A stretch of DNA of 14,804 nt from Opitutales bacterium (GTDB lineage: Bacteria > Verrucomicrobiota > Verrucomicrobiia > Opitutales > T3Sed10-336): positions 1 to 14,804 of the forward strand of contig SLOW01000312.1 in NCBI GenBank assembly GCA_007132315.1, in the 5' to 3' direction. A program made the translations under genes and the position numbers. Below are positions 11,831-14,804 of the stretch, piece after piece (position 1 is the first letter of the stretch; each line of letters begins with the position of its first letter). The notes under the pieces were generated by a model, which made no database searches, was not told the origin of the DNA, and saw only the letters and a list, made by a program, of their open reading frames with translations.

Positions 11831-12358
11831 CAGCACAAAGAGGCGATTCATGTGCAGGCAACGCGACAGCCATTGCTCGGATTCCAGGTGAAGTCCATTC
11901 CGCTCGAAAACTCTGCGCCACGTGGCCGTTGTTTTGAAATGAAGCCCTTCGGGCATGCTTTCGTCCGAACGAACGCGATTGAACGTGTGGTCCATGAAGG
12001 TGAGAAAGCGCTTTCCGAGGCGTGTGTGATAAACGGATTCCGTGACGATCACCCTTTGACGCGCCACCCGGGAGGCTTCGGCGAGAACCCGGCCGGGATC
12101 GGTGCAGTGGTAAAGCGTGAGCAGCGCCGTAAACGTGTCGAAGTAATTGTCGGGGTGCGGGATCGTGCGGCCATCGTAAAGGCGGAGCGAAAGCGTTGTT
12201 CGATTGAGATCTACGACGTCAAGAAGCTGGACTTCCATTCCCGTCTCCTTCGCGGCGAATTCCGCAACCCATCCCTCCGCCGCGCCAATGTCCAGAAGGC
12301 GGCGGCCAACGAGGTAAGGCTCGATTTGGCGGAAGCGCTTGTGGCTGTTCTTCCTCAT
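11807..12358 (-). CDS. Class I SAM-dependent methyltransferase (small)
   Basis: This 183-aa protein has a Rossmann-type methyltransferase fold. Motif I is R-L-L-D-I-G-A-A-E-G-W-V (20-31), then V-Q-L-L-D-V-V-D for the ribose-binding acid, and D-N-Y-F-D-T-F-T-A-L-L-T-L-Y-H (70-84) for motif IV. It belongs to the Methyltransf_11 group; the substrate is unknown. It is shorter than ArsM arsenite methyltransferases and lacks their conserved set of arsenic-binding cysteines, with only two Cys visible. ATG 12358 is the first start after the upstream in-frame TAA, but the region before it (R-C-F-S-R-W) also looks coding-like, so the ancestral start may have been lost. The last seven residues, S-I-P-P-D-L-G, lie in the left arm and loop of a perfect hairpin. 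Confidence 0.85.
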   Translation of the reverse strand: MRKNSHKRFRQIEPYLVGRRLLDIGAAEGWVAEFAAKETGMEVQLLDVVDLNRTTLSLRLYDGRTIPHPDNYFDTFTALLTLYHCTDPGRVLAEASRVARQRVIVTESVYHTRLGKRFLTFMDHTFNRVRSDESMPEGLHFKTTATWRRVFERNGLHLESEQWLSRCLHMNRLFVLSIPPDLG

Positions 12359-12585
12359 CCAGCGGGAGAAGCAGCGGACGGCAGGTTCGGATTAAATTGG
12401 CTTCTCAGGCATTTGACGTTTCCGGCTATTCGCGGTTTGTGGGTGCTGCCAACGGGCAACCTCAGTGAACTTTCGCACACCGGAATGTCCGGCTAAAGCA
12501 CGGACCTACGTGGCGGAACCGTGAAGTAGCGCCGTGCTTAGGCCCTCGCATCGAGCTTGCTGAACACAACCAGATGTCTTTAGAT

Positions 12586-12622
12586 TTCATACTTCATCCT
12601 TTTAAATCATACTTTATCCTTC
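12586..12622. repeat. Heptamer-type short repeats next to the flavoprotein stop
   Basis: CATACTTCATCCTT (12588-12601) and CATACTTTATCCTT (12608-12621) are 14-mers differing at one base, and both consist of TTCATAC/TTCATCC-like heptamers. On the gene strand they read AAGGATRAAGTATG, directly after the flavoprotein stop codon. This looks like a small or decayed tandem heptamer repeat. Confidence 0.5.
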
Positions 12623-14161
12623 CTATCGCCTTGTCCACGCGAGCCACTTCGCGAACAGTGTTTTCAGGAGCGGTGTAAAGCGGGTGCGGTTGTAGGCGTC
12701 GCCAATGCGCTGGATGGCCTCCGCTGTGGTGGGATACGGGTGGATTACCCCCGACAGCGCGCTCAGTTTCATGCCGGCGTTCATGGCGACGGTGATTTCC
12801 GAAATCAGGTCGCCGGCGTGTTCGCCAACAATCGTTGCCCCGACGATACGGCCTTTGACCGCGTGGACCTTGACGAATCCTTCGTCGTGGCCTTCCAGGA
12901 TGGAGCGATCGACCTCGTCGAATTTTTGCGTGAAGGTCTCCACGACGTCGCCATAGGTCTCCTTAGCCTCGTTTTCATACAGACCGACATGAGCGATTTC
13001 GGGCTGGGTGTACGTGCACCAAGGCACGATAAGCCCGGTGTGCTTTTTGCGACCTTTGAACAGCGCGTTCTGAATCACCAACCGCGCCGTCGCTCCCGCC
13101 ATATGGGTGAACTTGTGTTTCATGGCGACGTCGCCAATGGCGAAGATCCGGCGATTGGTGGTGCGGAGGGCGGCGTCCACCTTGACCCCGGCCCGCTTGT
13201 CGAATTCCACCCCCGCAGCCTCCAGGCCAATCCCTTCCACGTTGGGGGCACGGCCGACACCGACCAGGATCTGATCGAATTCCAGTCGTTCCGGGTCCCC
13301 TTCCCTTGTCAGGTGAATCATTCTGGTGTCCCCGGAACGTTCCACCTTCTCGATTTTAGCCTCGCAGCGGGAAGTGACCCCGTCCGCGTGCAGCGCGTTG
13401 CGGACGATCTCCGCAGCTTCGGTATCCTCGCGGGGAAGAATGCGGCATTCGGCTTCGAACAGGGTAACCTTACTGCCGAACCGGGCGAACGCCTGCGCCA
13501 TTTCGCAGCCGATCGGGCCCGCGCCGATGATGGCCAGGCGCTCGGGCAAAGCCGTCAGGGAAAACAGTGTTTCACTCGTCAGGACGCCGGATTCGGCCAG
13601 TCCGGGGATGGCCAGAACGATGGCCCGTCCCCCAGTGGCGATCACCGCTTTGGAGAACTTGAGTTCCGTCCCGTCCACGAGCACCGTATCCCTGTCCCGG
13701 AATGTCGCTTCGCCAAAAAACACATCCACCCCGAGATCCCGAAACCGTTCGGCGGAATCGTTCGGTCCGATACCGGCGCGCAGCTCGCGCATGCGCTCCA
13801 TGACCGCCGGAAAATCGACCTTCGGCTCCCCTTCCACCCTCACGCCGAACTCGCCGGCAATCCGCACTGCCGCCGCCCTTTTGGCCGCCGCCAGCAGCGC
13901 CTTCGAGGGCACGCAGCCGACGTTCAGGCAGTCGCCGCCCAGCGCGTGCTTCTCAATCAACGCCACCCTGGCGCCCAGCCCCGCCGCGCCGGCCGCGGTG
14001 ACCAATCCTCCGCTACCCGCGCCGAGTACGACGAGGTTGTATCGCCCGGACGGGTCCGGATTGCGCCAGTCCGGAGGCGCCACATGGGACCGCAGTTCAC
14101 GATTGGCCGGAGAATCCGGCTGGAAAAGCCCGGGAAGGGGGTCAGTCGTTGTTTCGGTCAT
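12623..14161 (-). CDS. MerA-like FAD-dependent pyridine nucleotide-disulfide oxidoreductase
   Basis: This 512-aa flavoprotein starts at ATG 14161. FAD binding is by V-V-L-G-A-G-S-G-G (44-52). The redox disulfide is G-G-D-C78-L-N-V-G-C83-V-P-S-K. The NAD(P) site is A-I-I-G-A-G-P-I-G-C-E-M-A, the second FAD motif is R-R-I-F-A-I-G-D-V-A, and the C-terminal dimer domain has H-P-Y-P-T-T-A-E-A. The fold and many residues match mercuric reductase and dihydrolipoamide dehydrogenase. It lacks both the N-terminal HMA domain and the C-terminal Cys-Cys pair that binds Hg(II) in MerA, ending L-A-W-T-R-R instead. The N-terminal H-V-A-P-P-D-W-x-N-P extension is typical of a branch often linked, or even fused, to TVP38/TMEM64 proteins; one lies at 10891-11631. 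The substrate is unknown and true mercury reduction is unlikely. It is divergent from the DinB-like gene, across a 22-bp palindrome. Confidence 0.92.
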   Translation of the reverse strand: MTETTTDPLPGLFQPDSPANRELRSHVAPPDWRNPDPSGRYNLVVLGAGSGGLVTAAGAAGLGARVALIEKHALGGDCLNVGCVPSKALLAAAKRAAAVRIAGEFGVRVEGEPKVDFPAVMERMRELRAGIGPNDSAERFRDLGVDVFFGEATFRDRDTVLVDGTELKFSKAVIATGGRAIVLAIPGLAESGVLTSETLFSLTALPERLAIIGAGPIGCEMAQAFARFGSKVTLFEAECRILPREDTEAAEIVRNALHADGVTSRCEAKIEKVERSGDTRMIHLTREGDPERLEFDQILVGVGRAPNVEGIGLEAAGVEFDKRAGVKVDAALRTTNRRIFAIGDVAMKHKFTHMAGATARLVIQNALFKGRKKHTGLIVPWCTYTQPEIAHVGLYENEAKETYGDVVETFTQKFDEVDRSILEGHDEGFVKVHAVKGRIVGATIVGEHAGDLISEITVAMNAGMKLSALSGVIHPYPTTAEAIQRIGDAYNRTRFTPLLKTLFAKWLAWTRR

Positions 14162-14216
14162 GGCAGGTGTTGGTTAGATTAAAATTATCTCCACGACACC
14201 CGACGAGCACGCGGAT

Positions 14217-14238
14217 TGATTATTCCCGGGAATAATCA
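14217..14238. promoter_or_regulatory. Perfect 22-bp palindrome between divergent genes (operator candidate)
   Basis: The half-site TGATTATTCCC (14217-14227) is followed directly by its exact complement (14228-14238), with no spacer. It lies 55 bp before the flavoprotein start and 99 bp before the DinB-like start, where a dimeric repressor could control both. No regulator gene is adjacent in the window. Confidence 0.6.
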
Positions 14239-14337
14239 CCCGCAAGGGTCGTCGTATTCCCTACGGAGAAAGTGCCGGTACGATGCCGATTTCAATCAAT
14301 GCTTTCCGATAAATCGACCCAACGACAACCACGATCC

Positions 14338-14804
14338 ATGATCCGTTCCTCCACAACACGGACCGCCGACAAACAGTGCCTCGACGCGGCCGTCGAGGCG
14401 CTTTTTCAAGGAGAGCTCATGTTGAGCCTGGTCAACGAAACCACCTATACGAAGCCCGTGCCGGAAGTTTTTAACGCCACTATCGGCGGACATTTTCGCC
14501 ATGTGCTCGATCACTTTCAGATCGTGCTCGACGCCCTGGAGACCCGTACGCTGGACTACAGCAGACGTCCGCGCGAGCAGGCGATCGAAACCTCCCCCGC
14601 GCGAGCTCTCGACCGAACCCGCGACCTGGCGGATCGATTCGCCGGCATTGAAGCAACAGCCATGGCGCGACCCATCCAGGTAACCGACACCCTTTCCGAA
14701 AAAAACGACAGCCCCACCGCCATATTTTCATCATCCATCGCCCGCGAAACCCTTTACGCGGTCCACCACGCGATCCACCACTTCGCCATGATTCGCGTCA
14801 TGGG
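14338..14804 (+). CDS. DinB-like family protein, 3' end outside window
   Basis: An open frame of at least 155 codons runs from ATG 14338 off the right edge. It resembles the DinB/YfiT-like putative metal-dependent four-helix proteins: T-I-G-G-H-F-R-H-V-L-D-H-F (about 50-62) supplies the first histidines, L-D-Y-S-R-R-P-R-E follows, and E-T-L-Y-A-V-H-H-A-I-H-H-F-A (about 137-150) carries the later histidines, consistent with a metal site. ATG 14419 has a strong AAGGAG 5 nt upstream. The longer start is preferred because A-V-E-A-L-F-Q-G-E-L-M-L looks like the first helix of the bundle, but the choice is open. Substrate and function are unknown; some family members are thiol-dependent transferases. 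Confidence 0.78.
   Translation, partial: MIRSSTTRTADKQCLDAAVEALFQGELMLSLVNETTYTKPVPEVFNATIGGHFRHVLDHFQIVLDALETRTLDYSRRPREQAIETSPARALDRTRDLADRFAGIEATAMARPIQVTDTLSEKNDSPTAIFSSSIARETLYAVHHAIHHFAMIRVM

Noticed and set aside
11807..12358. The small methyltransferase as ArsM
   Set aside because: It is about half the usual ArsM length, has only two cysteines and is convergent to the arsS operon. It fits a generic Methyltransf_11 protein.
12740..14182. 480-codon open frame on the plus strand
   Set aside because: It is antisense to the MerA-like flavoprotein, whose motifs are complete. The frame has no recognisable motif and is a by-product of high-GC codon use.

Overview
The window is about 60% GC by eye and looks like a chromosomal accessory stretch from a bacterium of the PVC superphylum, most likely Verrucomicrobiota. 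This rests on gene style only: a Tat-exported Gfo/Idh/MocA oxidoreductase, and an ECF sigma / anti-sigma pair whose anti-sigma protein starts with a Y-R-P-G-G-x-D-A-x-D-P segment familiar from verrucomicrobial genomes. No rRNA, tRNA or CRISPR array was seen.

Layout. 1-628: the end of an unrecognised gene followed at once by a DUF488 (YeaO-like) protein. 725-901: a small cysteine-rich zinc-ribbon-like protein on the minus strand. 994-1639: an intact type II toxin-antitoxin pair (DUF6364 antitoxin and PIN toxin) behind a palindromic operator candidate. 1875-2354: tspO on the minus strand. 2355-3154: a graveyard holding the tail of a higB toxin gene, a broken higA antitoxin gene and the C-terminal remnant of a MetR-like LysR regulator. 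3504-4853: a secreted Gfo/Idh/MocA oxidoreductase. 5049-5270: a frameshifted remnant of a REP-associated (RAYT-type) transposase. 5373-6563: a metal-efflux permease of the ArsP/SO_0444 family.

The most interesting block is 6887-11631, six tightly packed co-directional genes: ECF sigma factor, membrane anti-sigma factor, exported peroxiredoxin-like protein, ArsS (arsenosugar radical SAM protein), a TIGR04283-type glycosyltransferase and a TVP38/TMEM64 membrane protein. The arrangement suggests that arsenosugar or arsenolipid formation is wired to an envelope or redox stress response. No arsM arsenite methyltransferase lies in the window, although a metal permease lies just upstream.

The right end holds a small methyltransferase whose 3' end is embedded in a perfect 20-bp-stem hairpin (11787-11830), a MerA-like flavoprotein without the C-terminal mercury-binding cysteine pair (12623-14161), and a truncated DinB-like gene running off the window. 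The last two are divergent and share an intergenic region with a perfect 22-bp palindrome (14217-14238). The flavoprotein family is known to be linked, even fused, to TVP38/TMEM64 proteins elsewhere, so it may belong functionally with the 6887-11631 operon.
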